Shown one piece after another: positions 23,631 to 36,256 of a stretch of 64,000 nt of DNA. The DNA comes from Nymphaea colorata. Its lineage: Eukaryota; Streptophyta; Magnoliopsida; Nymphaeales; Nymphaeaceae. Location: contig NC_045143.1 in assembly GCF_008831285.2 (NCBI RefSeq), forward strand, positions 11,727,503 to 11,791,502, written 5' to 3'. The translations under genes were made by a program, and so were the position numbers. Numbering within the stretch: the first letter of the stretch is position 1; each line of letters starts with the position of its first letter. Below the pieces are notes generated by a model. It searched no databases. It was not told where the DNA came from and worked only from the letters and a program-made list of their open reading frames with translations.

Positions 23631-26157
23631 CTAAGCCTTACATTTGTTACAACTCTTTTTGCAAGAATGATGCATGTAAGCAGGATTCTTTTCACATTCT
23701 CCTCCTGAAGCCCATAGTGAACAGTGTTGATTATCATCTACACAGCCTCCAATTTCGGGAGGTGCCGAACCGAAGCGCCTGACATGAATCCAGCACGTTG
23801 CAGACCATTTCTCTCCCTTTGTCACCGGGCAGCTCCCATGCAGGCTAGCCTGGTCTGTAGTTGCATCTGGGTGAAGGCTGAAAAACAGTATGGCATCACC
23901 TTTCCTTGGTTTCACTGTAAAGAGAGAAACGGTTCACGTTAAGTATGGAGGAAGTTCTATAGAGCAGAAGAAGAGAACTGGATTCCCTGTTCTTTAGCTT
24001 AAAACTTTTACTGCAGAAGGGATCGTTGCTTAAACGTAGGTGTAATTTACAGAATTGCATCCCTTGTTGGTTACTGTGTTTTTAGGAAACAACCGAAGTA
24101 TATTCAAGAATAAGGTTGTACTGATGAAAACCAAATTACAGATTACAGCAGATCCTGAAAAAAATTGTGATTACGATTGCTAGCTCAAAGCTTTAAGATT
24201 AGCTATTTTTATATTTACTGCTAACTGGATAAACGAAATTTTTTCATGTGGGCACGCATCTTTTTCTGTGTGTGTGTAGTGTGTTGCCGTGCAACATGCA
24301 CAAAAGTGATGTGTAAGATTGGTCTTGTCATCTATTTGGCAGTAATGGGGAATAAAATAGATGCCAGCAACAAAAGAATAACAAAAGAGCTGCACCATTT
24401 TACCCACTGTCCATATCCATCAAATAAATAAATTCTGAAATCTACCAAAACAATTCAAAAATTTTTCATTCCCGAACTTATATTGCTGGTTTTAATTTCA
24501 CTAACATGCACAAGAAACAAAAAGGTTTACTGGAATAGTCACAGTTTTTTCATTCTGCAGAAATTAAACTGGAAAAATCAACCACATAACAAGATCAGAT
24601 TAATTGCAAACCTGCCAAACCACTTTTTGCACAGTCGGACCAGGAATCATCCTTCTCTTGAACAACACCCTGAAAACACGCGGATATTAATAATGGAGAA
24701 TCATGGCAACAATGATCAAGTTGAGAGCAACGGCTTACCTCTGAATTGGGGAAGACTGTTTCCCCTCCCATTTCAACATCAGCCAAGTACATGAGAACTG
24801 TGGCCATCCGATGGCCACCAAGAGCTACATTTTTGGGGTCATGGAAATAATCAAAATGCGGCTCATATTTCTGACCAACCTCATAGTGTAGTATATGAAT
24901 AGATTCACCATTTTCTGACATTAAGAAAGAAAAGATCAGTTTCAAGTTGACAATCTCTCTCTCTCCTTCTCTCTCAAACACAAATAGACACAGACACACA
25001 CACACACACACACACATTCACTCACCTTTGGGAAGAAGAGTCCACGCAGCAATTCTATCCTCTATTCTGGTAACAATATCATCCTAAAAAGATTGAAAAA
25101 CGAGAACCAAAAATCAACAAGAGGAAGTGTCTTTTCAACGACAACAGCAATTATATTACAAGCATAAAATAAACGCACCAAGAAAAATTGGATTCAATAG
25201 GACTACTGAGAAAGATGAGAGCGCAATTTAATAGCCAGCGTGAATGCATCTTCAGTGACGAAACAACAATAACAACAGAAAAGTAATGCTCAATAAGGAA
25301 AATAATTCATGCATTGAAGGATAAATCACTCTCATCCCTGACATGCACACAATGTTTTAAAACAAAAAAAATTCATTCGAAAACCCCAGGGCGTTTGATA
25401 TGATCGTTTACTGCATTGATCCGCTTGTCACTGTGACTAATAGCACTAAGCCCCCTCAGAGAAAATAAAAATCAACCCTGGTGCAGCGGAACTTCTGCAT
25501 AGATACCAAAAAAGAAAGACAAGTCATCCAAGAGGAACCCACCTGCCCCTTGGCGAGGAAGTGCCCAGAGCTCGTGCGGACGGTGCTTTCAACACTATCA
25601 CCGGAATTACTATCCGCTACCATGGATTTCTCAAGCTTGCCCTTTGCCTACAACAATTAAATCAAGAAATTCGGTCTCTGTTGAATGGACATCCTAAAAA
25701 TCATCGAATAACAACAAGAGTTACGTTACCAATTTGATGAGGTGATCACATTCCTCATGTGAAAGAAAACCCTGGTACAAGAAAGCCCTACAAAATAATT
25801 GAGATATCATCAGCAGTGCGGGTGCTACCAATTCTAGAAAAAAAAAAAAAAAATCAGTACTTGGTTCAACGGAGATGAATTTAAGAAATGCAAATGCACA
25901 CACCTGGGGCGCCAAGAGAGCTGCGTGACTCGAGGAACCCGAGAAAAATATGACTCGTCGCCATCGGTCTTCAATCTCAAATGGTCGCTGCAAAATGCAG
26001 AAAAAAGACCAAAATAAAGATGTTGGCAGTGGAGAAAACAATGCAGAACAGGAAAATCGAGAGAGACGGAGTGGAAGAGGGAGAAATACGTCTCTACGGA
26101 GGCGACGGAGAGAAGGGCGTGGGAAATAAGAAACAGAGTGAGCGCAAGGAATGACAT
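23631..26157 (-). CDS. P4H: Prolyl 4-hydroxylase copy C, with complete ShKT domain
   Basis: Exons in transcript order: 26157-26090, 25987-25904, 25787-25730, 25647-25543, 25083-25026, 24914-24739, 24669-24612, 23914-23631 (891 bp, 296 aa). The N-terminus MSFLALTLFLISHALL is a signal anchor; then come VPRVTQLSWRPR, FLSHEECDHLIKL and the oxygenase core. Iron ligands are H144 and D146 (HFDYF) and H228 (SLHGSCPV); K238 (GEKW) should bind 2-oxoglutarate. Six cysteines at 260, 267, 276, 287, 291 and 294 give the ShKT pattern C-x6-C-x8-C-x10-C-x3-C-x2-C. The length and layout match plant ShKT-type P4Hs closely, and this is the least diverged of the three copies. Exon 2 is 84 bp versus 90 in A and 108 in B. 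All introns are GT-AG. The gene points toward copy B. A CA microsatellite sits in intron 5, about 80 bp from exon 6. Confidence 0.93.
24994..25015 (+). repeat. (CA)n microsatellite in P4H-C intron 5
   Basis: About eleven CA units lie between exons 5 and 6. On the transcript strand this is a GT run, preceded by a CT/GA-rich stretch (24953-24975). Such tracts are polymorphic and near a splice acceptor may affect it, which is inference. Confidence 0.85.
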
Positions 26158-28848
26158 TTTTCTGACGAAGAAGAAGACGAATGAGGAGGAGAAGCAGGCT
26201 TACGGCGTAGCCGACGACGCCAACCATAGAAGCCTTTATCATCAGATCCATTGGCGCTTCTTCCAATCGGTCTACTTCGAGTCTGGTAGCCGCACACTGG
26301 TTTTTGGGCTTTCCCTCGTTCGCTTCTTCAAAGTCAAAATAAGGGAAACTATGGACGCCTTCCTCGTGGGAAGCATTACTGCCACCGCCAATTCAGGATA
26401 GATATTTTCAGGTGAGTTATATTTCAATTTAATATTTTACCTGCCACAATTTCTTTTCCCAAATAGTATCAACCCGCTGAGGCCGTATCTGCGTTTGCAC
26501 TCATTGAGGACGGGAGGCATTGACTTGAGTTTGACTGCTTCCAACCTGCGATGGACGGTTCAGATTCGTCAAGATTTAGTTCCCTTTTTATTTATGCCAT
26601 TAAATTCTGCATCCATACAGTATTACTATCGTACCACACCGGCTCGTATCGGCTTATACCGATTCCGAGTCGGCCAATTCATCGGCTGAGAGAGTACCAC
26701 TATTTTATTCCTCATATTCTCCTTGATTAAATTGCCAAAACATTGGTTTTTGGAGCTAATGAACCGATGTGGATAAATTATGACTTGTGAAAGTTAATCA
26801 AAACTTTAATATTATAACAACAACAAAAAATTACGTTAGGCATTCTTGGACGCCTTTTTTTAATTAAAGAACGTGGTTTTAAAATCTGATATCTAAACCC
26901 TAAACATGAGGACATGTCAGCCACGTTTACAGGTCAGGAGAAAAGTGAGAAATTTTTTATAAGATGGGTTGAAATACAATTTCAAAATTTTAATAGGAAT
27001 TAAAATGTAATTTTTTGATTTTTTTTTATTTTACATGTAAACTTAAAAAATTATGGAAGGGCCAAAGACCGGATACCCTGCGTTTGATCCCTAGAAAATT
27101 TATTGTTGACGAGGCATGAGGATTCAGATTTTAAAATCCATCCAGTTCCTGGCAAACACATGATAATTTTTTTTGGCATTGAGGAGTTTTTCAAAAAATA
27201 TGGACCAAAAAAACAAACAATTGGAGGCATCCAAGGATGACTTGTCCATCATTTTTATGGAGAAGACAAAAAAAAAAGAAAAAGAAAAAGGAAAACCTTT
27301 GTGTCTGACTCCACTCCGAGGGAAAACCCTCAGAGATCGTTTGATAGTTGTACTATAAGACAAAACGAACAAGATGTCTTGTCCATCACACTACTGTTTT
27401 GTCTGTCCTATCAATGGTGTTCTCTGTCTATTGTTTGATAGTTTTAAGAACGAACACCATGTTTTTTATGTCCATTGTTTGATAGTTTTAAGAATGACCT
27501 CTCAATGCACTGCATGACGGGTTTCATAATTGTTTGGCATCTGTCTTAAAAAATTATTTCAACATCACACTCTCTTTTAGGATTTTCAGGAATACTGTTA
27601 ACTTTTTACAATTTCATGTCTTCGAAAAAAATTAAAACAGTGTTTTATTTCCAAAAGTTTCTTTTCTTAATCCATTGATGCCCATCAAGCATAGAAATGG
27701 TCAATTCAGTTTGAGCAAACATGAGACGGTTTTGGAATAAAGTACCGCGATTGCCATTCCTTCAATTCCAGCATTATGTTTATGGAATTGTCATTCCAAA
27801 ATCAAGACCCAGGGGAAGCGAATGATATCTCTCATATATTTACATTGAACGAGCCAGAAATTTAAGTAAAAGGGGCACATGATTAGGAGCTCTGGAGAAA
27901 GTTCTAGGGAAGAGGGGGAGGGTTTGCATGAGGGTCTATTGTGTTCCTTGATCATAGGCAATGGCAGATCTGGGGGATTTTGGGTGCCAGAAAACTCTTT
28001 GAAGGATGAGACAATTGTGGTGGTAATCCACATGGAAATAGAAATCGTATGGGTGCGGCGGCTGGTTCTTGGCTGGTGGTTGTTGAAAGTACTGGATTTA
28101 AAGATGTTTGAGAGTCAGAATAACATAAAAGAGAATTGTTGTTTATGAAATAGTTAAGTATTATCTTGCATAGGCTCGATATATGTCCTGATTTTTTTTT
28201 TACTATAGATACCACGCATCTGAGTTTAATGTTATTAGATCAAGGCAAATCGAGATAAAAAAATAGACACTCATCTCTACGTAAGGCTGCACAGGAGTCG
28301 AGTCGAGCCCGAGCTCAGTCAGCTCGACCTCGACTCAGCTCAAAAAACTCAAGCTCAAGCTCGGCTCGAACTCAAGTCGAGCTCCTTATAACAAGATCGA
28401 GCTCGACTCGACTACACAAAATGGAGCTCAAACTCGACTTGCTTAACCCATTTAAATCGTTTAGGCTTTAACTCGTTTAGCGTTAACTCGTGTAAGCATT
28501 AACTCTTCGCGTAACTTGTGAAATTGTTTAACTCGTTTAACTCACGTACAAGGCACTACGCAGAATGTTTTATTGCTAATCTAACACCAAAAACATTCAC
28601 AAGCAATACGATCGACGTCTAAGTTTGGATACCACAAACTTAACGACCGATTGCAGTCACAAGCAACAGGGTCCACATAAATCAATTAAGTGTGTTTTCA
28701 AAATCAAAACAAAGAAAAAACAACTGGTATGCTGCTAACTCTTATGGGAACATGAACTTATCCGCACAATCTAAGCAAAGAAAAGCAGCAGAAACGGTGG
28801 AGCCTTCAAGTTCGGGAAAGAAAGCCCCCCAGAAACCTTGCTTCGTAA
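26158..28848. other. Upstream region of P4H-C and spacer
   Basis: The first few hundred bases should carry the promoter of P4H-C. About 26610-26690 has a word-like patch (CGTATCGG, TATACCGATTCCG). At 27431-27451 and 27475-27495 the sequence ATTGTTTGATAGTTTTAAGA occurs twice, 44 bp apart. About 28280-28560 is a dense GAGCTCGA patch, listed separately. No gene is recognised. Confidence 0.4.
28280..28560. repeat. Self-complementary GAGCTCGA word repeat
   Basis: About 130 bp are built from overlapping variants of GAGCTCGA, CTCGACTC and AAGCTCAAGCTCGG, followed by ACTCGTTTA variants. The words are near-palindromic, so the patch can fold in many ways. Similar patches of other words occur at 48.9, 57.7 and 63.2 kb. 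Confidence 0.7.
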
Positions 28849-29122
28849 TCACAACACTCTGGACAGGTAACACATGAGTTGCTGGGCAGTGGGTACGTTC
28901 TTAAAACCACCATCATAAATTGCTTGACTAGCCCCAGCAACCATTGCCATTGTTGCTTGCTTCAAGGCATACTGACCTGGTATCTGCATCAATGTCTGAC
29001 CAGCAACCATGTTAGATAGCGCCAACTGCCTCTCATATAGGCCTGCAGCAGACGGCATAGGAAAGGGAGCAGGAGGAGGAAGTGGTGTCGAGCTCTGGAG
29101 TGGGCTTGTTGCCCCAGGAGCA
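28849..29122 (-). CDS. Terminal exon of an unidentified gene or gene fragment
   Basis: An acceptor (CTGTGTAG) on the minus strand is followed by 90 codons and a stop. The peptide has a Pro-rich start ([16 protein letters not shown]) and then [17 protein letters not shown] and an Ala/Met-rich helix-like stretch with [17 protein letters not shown]. Its composition is protein-like and unlike the AT-rich surroundings. I do not recognise the family. The exon needs two bases from an upstream exon. Another exon-like segment lies at 30130-30208, but it ends in phase 0, so at least one exon between them is missing from this model or the fragment is broken. The LTR copy starting at 30429 may have cut off the 5' part. 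Confidence 0.5.
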
Positions 29123-30129
29123 CTACACAGCATAAGAAAACATAGAGAGGAGCTCAAGTCAACATACATGACATGAGGCAAAAACACCACCATCATCCAA
29201 GTGGGAACAAACAAAAGCAAAACAAAGACACTGATAAAATCAACAAGCTTGATAGAAGCTAAAGCTCAATAAATATATAGATATATGGATATAAAAGCTA
29301 AAGCTTGTTGCCGGTGCATGTAATCCATAAAGATTTTTATTGAAGAAGAAATGTTTTTTCAAATAGTTCACTAATGGCCAAAGGAGACACTATAGAAGCC
29401 AAAAGTTATTAAAAATGGGTAGAGAAACAGACCTGCATGACAACAAATATGTAATGCAAAAGAAATCGTGATATTAGTTGGTCATTTTGAATAGAATATC
29501 TAACTAGAAGTCCACAAAAGTTCCAAGAAAAATCAGAGAAACAGTGAAAAAGAATTGTCATCACAACAAAGACCAATAGTATTTATGCCATCCATTTGGT
29601 TGACAACCAAATCTTGGTTATAAATCTTTGGCTCTTGAATGATTTTTCATCTAATGACACAAATATTTTATACTACTATGACCACAAAAAAGGTATGCAA
29701 TCTAGAAGGCACATTTAGATACAAATCTATGCTCTCCAGCCAATTTCACAAGTTCATTATTAAGTCAAACCTTAAAAAAATAATTAACAAACTCATAGAA
29801 GGATTATCATTTGGCTAGCAACAAGCCATTGAGTCCTCAAATACTAAAATTGAAGCAATGCCATCTATTTGCTAAATTCAATAGATAAACATTTGTTGAA
29901 TTCAATAGATAAACATTTGAAAAACTAAGTCAAATTATGTGTTAGATTTTACCTTTTATTCCAATAACAGCTCAAATGAGGAGGATATATATATATATAA
30001 ATCCCCATGAATATATTAGCAATATTTATAACCACATAATGATAATCAAATACTAAAATTGAAGAAAAGCATGGTACACTTCAAGTATTGGAGATATTTA
30101 TTTAAGACAGTATCCAAATCCAAACTCAC
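29123..30129. other. AT-rich stretch between the two exon-like segments
   Basis: If the two segments belong to one gene, this is intronic and should hide a small exon. I see none with confidence. A short direct repeat, TTCAATAGATAAACATTTG, occurs at about 29877 and 29899. Confidence 0.4.
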
Positions 30130-30208
30130 GTCTCTTTCAAGGAAGGACATCTCCCCAAGAATTCCGGGATCTGCATATTCAAGTTGTTGTTTCTCAAGAG
30201 TCAGTTCA
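30130..30208 (-). CDS. Exon-like segment of the same unidentified minus-strand gene
   Basis: Between an acceptor (GATTTTGCAG) and a donor (GTGAGTTTGG) lie 79 bp reading ELTLEKQQLEYADPGILG and then EMSFLERD. The balanced amino-acid composition and both splice signals suggest a real exon. It ends 220 bp from the LTR copy at 30429. I could not find the remaining exons, and its link to the exon at 28849-29122 is inferred from strand and proximity only. Confidence 0.4.
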
Positions 30209-30428
30209 CTGCAAAATCAGAGAAATCAAAGTTCATATTCTACGAAATTTTGACAATTATATAAGCCAAAAGCCAAACATGAACTATGTATTATTCACAT
30301 TATCTCAACTCTAGTAAAGCTGCTGCAGTTTGGAAGAGTGTTGTTTAAGGCTGATTTAATAACGTGCCTAAATAAGCAAAGGGAAACTTATCATATAAGT
30401 TGAAACACAAAAAAGAGTGATGAAGAAT

Positions 30429-32690
30429 TGTTTGCATCCCCAAAATTTATTTTGGTTTTTGGAGTGCTTCAAAAAAAATGGTCCACCTATTCCTGATGCC
30501 TTTATTAAGGTAGCCTGATTAAGAACTAGCTTCTTGCTTTGCACATTTCAATATTTGAAATGTTATCCTAAATCCTATATGCATGTGTGATCAAGTCTAA
30601 ATCATTTTTTTTAAATATTAAGAAAAATTTTGAAATAATTAAAATATGGTTTGGTTTTAAAAAAAGTGGTGCCCATAGGTCTAAAACTATAGTCTTAAGG
30701 GTTAATGAACCCTTAATAATTAGTGACTTTACAAACTTGAGATTGAATTGTTGAAATAGCCAAATAGTATAGAAAACAAATTGTTTAAAAGATATTTGAG
30801 TTCTTCAAATATTGTCACTAGAACTCAAATAAAAGATAACTTATATTTGAAGATAGTTTTGAAAATCGAAGTTTTCAACTTGTTTAAGAAAAATATGATT
30901 ATGAACATACTTGTAAATTACTTATTTTGCAAACGTGACTTCAAGTTGTCATGCTTCACAAAAGCAAGTTTTTCAAATTTTGTTTGAGAAATAAGATATC
31001 AAAATATATGGACGATGACCGTAGTTTTTGTTCATCACAGGGCCAAAGAAAGAGACTTTGTAATATTGCGAATATCAAAATAATATATTGCAAAGAATGA
31101 AGATTTGATATCTAAAACAAGAAAATATTATAATTTGTAGATGTGTTTCCCTTCTGCCTTAATTTGATTATCATCTCATTAGGGTTTGATCTTGTCTTAC
31201 TTAAGCTTCTTAGAGATAAGCTTGTGAAAATTTGTGAGTCAAATAAGTGATTGTATATGCATAATTACATAAATTCTATATACATAATAAAAAATAAACC
31301 ATTCCTACTATAACATACATCTATGGAGCAACAAAAATAAAACAATTTGATGAAAATTGATAGAAGTAAGATCTCATCTAGCGAGTCACTCAAGGGTATA
31401 TTGAAAATATACCCTTGTCAATGGAAGGCTAGAAGCATGATAAAAAAAACATGAAAGATGAATTTGCAATTTGAAAAATCTAAATGACATGTTCATTGCA
31501 AATTAACATGTACATTAAGAGTGTTTGAGTGTTTTCCTGATTGGACATGTCCCAACCTCAGAATGATAAAAAAAAAAAAATAACCCACCCTAAATCCTCA
31601 CATTGTAATACAGATCCACATACAATCAATCATCAAATAGAGAATTAGATAAAGAAATGAAAAAATAAATATATGATGAAAGAACAAGAATGAGTAGAGA
31701 AAAATTGAAAGAAAAAAAGAAAATACATAGAGAGAAATAAAGATGAAAGAGGGAGAGAAAAAGAGAGATATTTGAAAGAGAAATAATTAAATGAGAGAAA
31801 AATGAAAAGAAAAACAAAAAAATAGAAAGAAAGATGAAAAATTAAAATAGGAGAAATATAAGTTAAAATGATATAGGAAAGTTAAGAAGGAAAGAAACAA
31901 ACATTAAAATGAAAAAGAAAGAAGTAAAGAATGAGAGAAAAAAAAGTTAAAATGAAAGAAATAAAAGTTAAAATGAGAGAAAAACAAGTTTAAAAGATAT
32001 AAACAAGTTAAAAGAAATGAAGAAGCTAGTTAAAATAATAAATGATATGTTAAAAAGAGAGAAAAAAAGATATTGAGAAAAATGTTTGCCTTGGTCATAC
32101 TCTAGGAGGGAGCTTTAAGGAGAATCCTTAGCTCCGGGGAGACTCTACACCTTCATCGGCTTGTTATGAAGAAAAGAGATAAAAAAAAATGGTATAAATA
32201 AAAGTTATAAATACCTTAAAAAGAAGATTTGGTGTAGAGGCCCTTAGCTTAGGAGAACCAAACAATAAAAATTGAACAAAAAGAAATAGTGAAAGAAGAA
32301 GAGAAGAAAAAATATAGAAGAGGAGAGAGAGAGCTCAAAGACTTGAAAAGATGATGGATTTTCTCCTTGTTAAATGAGATAAATGAGGAGGTATTTATAA
32401 ATGAATGAGGCTCAAGGGCATTGTGATCTTTTTAAAATAAAATTAGCCATTAATTAGTCAATTTTAACTTAAAAATAGCTTAAAAACACTAAGAAGGTCA
32501 AATCTAACAAAAAATAAGTTGATTGGAGGGTTGACCACGCCAGGGGTAGGCTGCCCACCCAAGGCTCGCCCAGCCTAAGGCAAAAGTTTAGACAAAATAA
32601 TGTCGATTAAAAAGTCTTATATAAATCCCTTAACTATTATGCACTTTAGAATTTATAAACTTTTATATAAAATTTTAAATTTCTAAGCTG
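30429..32690. mobile_element. Second, diverged copy of the 10.25-kb LTR family
   Basis: It begins TGTTTGCATCCCCAAAATTT and continues with TTTTTGGAGTGCTTC, matching the start of the LTR at 10253. Further shared landmarks in the same order are the ATTCCTAC.A.AACAT.CATCTA block (about 31302), CCCAACCTCA followed by an A-run (about 31551), a long GA-rich AAAGAGAGA region (31630-32350) and GGGTAGGCTGCCCACCC (about 32544; GGGCAGGGCTATGCCCACCC in the first copy). The right end is not defined; I stop where likeness fades. It lacks the tandem expansions of the first copy. Confidence 0.55.
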
Positions 32691-33387
32691 GTGTTATCAA
32701 ATGGGGAATGGAATCAAATTGCTCAGGCCATCGAGTCAGTGAACTCCCCAAACTGTCCTTCAGGTGATTTGATCCGTAATAGATAGCAAAAAGTTACAAA
32801 GAAAAAGAAAACTTTATTAACATCAAAAAAGCATAAAAAACGAATTGTGTGAGAAGAAAATTCGTTCAAGTCTCTAGAATTGGCGAAATTTTCCATATAA
32901 TCTTACAGAAAGAAAAAAAGGTAAAAGATACCCACATGTAAAAACTAAAAGGATATAAGATACCGGAGGGGTTGCAGCACAGGGTTGCAGCACATTCAAT
33001 GGCAAAATTGTCCACCTCATAAAAGGACTTGAGTTTAAAGCTTGGGGTGGTAGCTGCCACATTTGGATCGGATCGTAATGGAATTTTAAACAAGCTTTGT
33101 AAACTCGAGACAGTAGGGGGCACGAGATGAAAAAGGAAGGTAAGTGAACTCTTTTACATGGCAGTGAAAAAAATTTCTCACCCTTGGTAAGAAAAAATGA
33201 TCCAAAGCCTAAGTATACACATACATATTACAAAACTAGAACGCTGCCACAAAAATCAATGCCATGAAGGCAAGCAACCTACACACAACACTTTACTAGC
33301 CTTGCACTTTAGGAGAACAAGAGGTTGATTGAGAGTTTCCGCTTTTTTTGTGAATGGTAGGATGAAATATTCTCCTCTTCACCCAAA

Positions 33388-33456
<69 letters not shown>

Positions 33457-35600
33457 TGAACTCTGATTTAATTTGAACTGCAGTTGATATGAGAAATTGG
33501 AGAATCAGAAATGTCCCTTCAGTCACAAAAGTTTTTCTAGAAATCATTAAATTATCAAATGATGCTCCCTTATCCTTCAATACAACTTAACAAGATAAGG
33601 TTGTAGAGATAGAAGTCGCTTTAGCATCTGTTAGCTTGCGAACACATTATTGTGGTGTCTCGACTTGGAGAGTTTTCAAGCAACGTACCGATCCACAAAT
33701 GTATTCTGATCTGATCAACGTTGGCTCCACACGCAAGGATTAAATCGTTCCAAGCTGCGCAGGCATTGGGGTGTGTAATGACTAAAATGTCCCCACTAAA
33801 GTGAAAAACGTGAACTTTTGAAAAAGATAAAATGAAAATTATAAAAATATTAAAAGATTAAAATATACATAGCTTTATAAAAAATTTCCAAAATACCACC
33901 ACCTCCTTTCTTTCTTTTCGTTGCATATTTGTTGTCTTCAGGCAACTCAATCTAGTAGTACCGTTGGCTCTTGGGACACCAAATACATTTTTGAAAATGT
34001 TTTTCAGCTTTCATATAGAAAGGGACTTGACGGGGATGTAAAGCCTTTCTCGAGGCTCTCAAAAGTTTAAGTCGTTGAATATGAAATCCTCATAAAATAT
34101 TTTTCTCATACTTTGAACCAGGAAGTTGCTTCTATAAGGTTTGGCTTATGAGAAATTGCTAAATCCTTTTTCTTATATACTAATTTTTCCAATTTATTTA
34201 CGTTTTTATCAAATATAATCATGTTTATTTTTTCCATGGAAAGCAGTAGTAACCATCCATGCTTTGAGACATTTCAAAGATATGAATCCGCCATGTCCAA
34301 GGGTTGACTCCTGAAAAATTAGTCATTGAACATCGTTCTCATTAAGATAATTCTCTTAGTTAGATCTCACATACTCTATACCTAAGAGGGCATTTGCTTG
34401 CTTCACGGTATTTGAGGTCCATGGATATGACGTACAGCTGATGTGACATGCTTTTACTATTGTGGCAAAAGATCTATAGTAAAATTCATGATTATCTTAG
34501 TCAAACTAAGGTTCCCAGGACATCAGACCTAAGATTCACACTTGAAATGAAATCCTTATTTTGTGTTTTTGCGTTGAGAAAAAGACTGATTTAAGGTCAC
34601 AAACAGGAGAGTCTGATTTTAAATTCATGAATCTCAAATCCTGGGGATTTTAGATCAAGGGCAACCAAATGTCCCTTAAGAGTTCAAATTCCTGGAAATA
34701 TCTTAAATGGCAGAAATATGCATATTCCAAGCAAAACCTTGGCTAGATTTTGGTATGTAATGAAACGCCAAAAATATTGTATTCATAGGCTCTTCCAATT
34801 CTCTGTTTTTAAACCAAATTTTAGCTAGATCTCTTTTGTCACAAAAAATCAGTGTCTATTATGCTCTACACTAATGGCATCTAGGTTTGACTTAAGATAT
34901 GCACATATCCAGTGTGCAAAAAATTAGGGAGTGCCCTAACCAAGAGAATGGGCTCAGCTTCTTGTGAAGCTAAGCCTCAGGACACTTGCATGCATGAAGG
35001 TTCTTTTGGTTCAAAGTGAGTTTCATATTGGAGTTGTACACTATTTGGGGTGACCACCATCGCTACGGCAGCTTAGTTTGGCGTCCAACTACTAGAATTA
35101 TCTCTATTCTACGGCTCCAACAACATGGATTAATGGATGATAATATAGAAACACCTTACGTAATCAGATCTCTTTTCCAAGATCTGCTAGCTACGATTTG
35201 ATGTCCATGCCAACGATATATCATTCGAGAAAGTGCTCGTTTCAAAGTGATCGGATAAATAACTTGTGTTGAAGACTTCAAGGGTTGATATAACGTAACG
35301 AGACCATGCAAATGCAATAAAATTGATCTTGGTATTAATAGGAATAAAAATCATCTTTCCAATTGAACCAAAACTTAGGTTTGAACTTTACAATATAAAA
35401 AAGTTTTTGGTCATTTCCAATAACTTGATCGTCACTATCATTTGACTCGATTAAGGACGAGTAGAGGAAAACTGTTATTATTCATAACAGTTTAAAAATA
35501 TTTTATGATACTACTATGCCATTTCTATAGTCAAGTACCCAACTTCTAATATTTTGTTTAAAGAGTTTTGTGAGATAAAGATGTAAATTAAAAAAATGTG
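32691..35600. other. AT-rich spacer
   Basis: A pure (TA)n tract occupies about 33391-33452. A minus-strand open stretch of some 47 codons at about 33775-33635 (AWNDLILACGANVDQIRIHL) reads like protein but has no recognised family and no clear splice signals. Otherwise no gene is seen. Confidence 0.4.
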
Positions 35601-35629
35601 TTCAAGTTCAGATATTTGCATTTCAAGTA

Positions 35630-36256
35630 TGGCAAAGAGGATAAAAACAAAGTTTAACACGTATTGGGATACATGCAACTTAATTTTAACAGTTGCAATA
35701 GTTTTTTATTCTCATTATAAGACAAACATAATTGAGTTTTGTTATAGGTAATTTTATAAAGATGAAATATATGAATATGTCTCTGCAATTAATAACTTCT
35801 TTTGTGATCTTTATGATGAATATAAAACTATTTATGCATTGAAAACACTATCTGCTGGTATTGGTTATATTGTTGATGTTGAGAAAGATAGTGATGCATG
35901 CAGTTTTATTTCTTTGATTGAATTTTTTTCTCATAAGAAGTCTAGAACAAGTGCACTAGATAACTTTTCTTGAATAATCATCATAGAGCCAATGCAGAGA
36001 ATTAGATTTAGAGTTGTATTTGGAAGAACTTATTTATCAAAAAAACAATCTAATTGACATTTTGACATGGTGGAAAGTCAATGCACCTAAATACCTAGTG
36101 TTATCTAAAATGAGATATGATATTTTGGCTATTCCTATATGAACTGTTGCATCAAAGGCAACATTTAACACATGTGAACATATTCTTGATTCATACAAAA
36201 GTAGAAGCCATGGAGACTTTGATTTGTACACAAGATTGGTTGCTAGATTAGGTTGA
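35630..36256 (+). pseudogene. hAT-family transposase remnant (C-terminal half)
   Basis: Translated in pieces, it gives FNTYWDTCNL, then FYKDEIYEYVSAINNFF and FCDLYDEYK, and then the dimerisation region LDLELYLEEL, ILTWWKVNAPKYLVLSKM and TVASKATFNTCEHILDSYKS. This matches in order the C-terminal part of plant BED-type hAT transposases, in which the last region is usually WWK-x-N-x-x-x-(Y/F)-P-x-L-S-x-x-A-x-D-x-L and VASE-x-x-FS. In-frame stops occur before the dimerisation region (TGA near 35972), inside it (TGA near 36148) and at its end, and at least one frameshift separates the halves. The N-terminal BED and catalytic region is not seen. It is a dead remnant. Confidence 0.75.

Noticed and set aside
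25721-26266. 181-codon minus-strand open frame as a single exon of P4H-C
   Set aside because: It reads through introns 1 and 2; only the parts matching the eight-exon model and copies A and B are accepted.
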